Shown here: positions 63,869-64,000 of the stretch, piece after piece
Position numbering within the stretch: the first letter of the stretch is position 1
Layout of the letters: every line of letters starts with the position of its first letter
Origin: Chryseobacterium phosphatilyticum
Lineage (GTDB): Bacteria; Bacteroidota; Bacteroidia; Flavobacteriales; Weeksellaceae
Direction: 5' to 3'
DNA: 64,000 nt
Assembly (NCBI RefSeq): GCF_002899825.2
Contig: NZ_PPED02000002.1
Coordinates: 348,159 to 412,158 of the forward strand
The notes under the pieces: generated by a model
The model's database searches: none
Seen by the model: the letters and a program-made list of their open reading frames with translations, nothing else
Told to the model about the DNA's origin: nothing
Position numbers and translations under genes: made by a program

Positions 63869-64000
63869 TTAAAAGCTTCTGAAATTTGTAGGTTTAAAAA
63901 TATAACGGGCAGTTTGAGTTTCCTGAGCACTGACATCGATGTTGTACCAGGGAGAAATGTTTTTATTGAACGGGTTGGATAGTACGTGAATAGACTGCGC
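63869..64000 (-). CDS. C-terminal end of an unidentified gene (cut by window edge)
   Basis: The last 43 codons of a minus-strand frame: AQSIHVLSNPFNKNISPWYN, then IDVSAQETQTARYIFKPTN and FRSF before TAA. The base composition and codon use look like real coding sequence and the frame is open to the right edge. Too short to assign a function. Confidence 0.6.
   Translation of the reverse strand, partial: AQSIHVLSNPFNKNISPWYNIDVSAQETQTARYIFKPTNFRSF

Overview
The window looks like the chromosome of a member of the Bacteroidota, family Weeksellaceae (Chryseobacterium-like). This rests on the AT-rich DNA, the TAnnTTTG-type -7 promoter boxes, the lack of clear Shine-Dalgarno sequences, a type IX secretion (T9SS) sorting domain, a fused cbb3 oxidase subunit (CcoNO), and Reg_prop and LytTR regulators. 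The genus is inferred from protein style, not from a search.

Layout. 1-7.3 kb (minus): a partial TamB/AsmA-like envelope protein, then ccoP and ccoNO of a cbb3 oxidase. 7.5-11.7 kb (plus): a small XRE regulator and a periplasmic-sensing histidine kinase translationally coupled to a LuxR-type regulator. 11.8-17.2 kb (plus): a secreted protein, an amino-acid permease, an outer-membrane-type protein with an exported agmatine deiminase, and an HdeD-like membrane protein. 17.3-20 kb (minus): a coupled pair, a serine beta-lactamase-like hydrolase and an exported Ntn-hydrolase/TPR/CBM48-like fusion. 20.2-23.6 kb: a LytS-type kinase and a LytTR regulator on opposite strands flanking two envelope proteins.

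24-44.4 kb is the accessory core. Two tandem, related but diverged cassettes each carry secreted coiled-coil fibre-like proteins, a 162-residue protein with a T9SS type A sorting domain, a giant SpvB/FG-GAP/YD-repeat/RHS protein (about 2,305 and 2,224 residues) with a Sec signal peptide, and a small membrane protein directly downstream that fits an immunity protein. The giant proteins have the architecture of fused TcB-TcC toxin shells. Their last 180 or so residues differ, as in polymorphic toxins. The two copies share a nearly identical patch spanning the T9SS gene and the start of the RHS gene, and a palindrome-plus-promoter module. Cassette B also holds gene debris.

44.4-64 kb returns to conserved chromosome: two identical tRNA-Gln genes, menE, arfB, a GreA/GreB-like factor, a deoxyhypusine-synthase-like gene, an alkyltransferase-like protein without the active cysteine, an alpha/beta hydrolase, an XRE regulator, htpG, an S9 peptidase, recA, two proteins of unknown function, an MpaB-like oxygenase, gapA and pfkA, and the end of another gene at the right edge.

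Working model for the core (inference): the RHS shell encapsulates a C-terminal toxic tip, the T9SS-domain mini-protein and the fibre-like proteins help export or surface display, and the membrane protein protects the producer. The most interesting point is that the shell has only a Sec signal, while the T9SS sorting domain sits on a separate small protein made from the same transcript.
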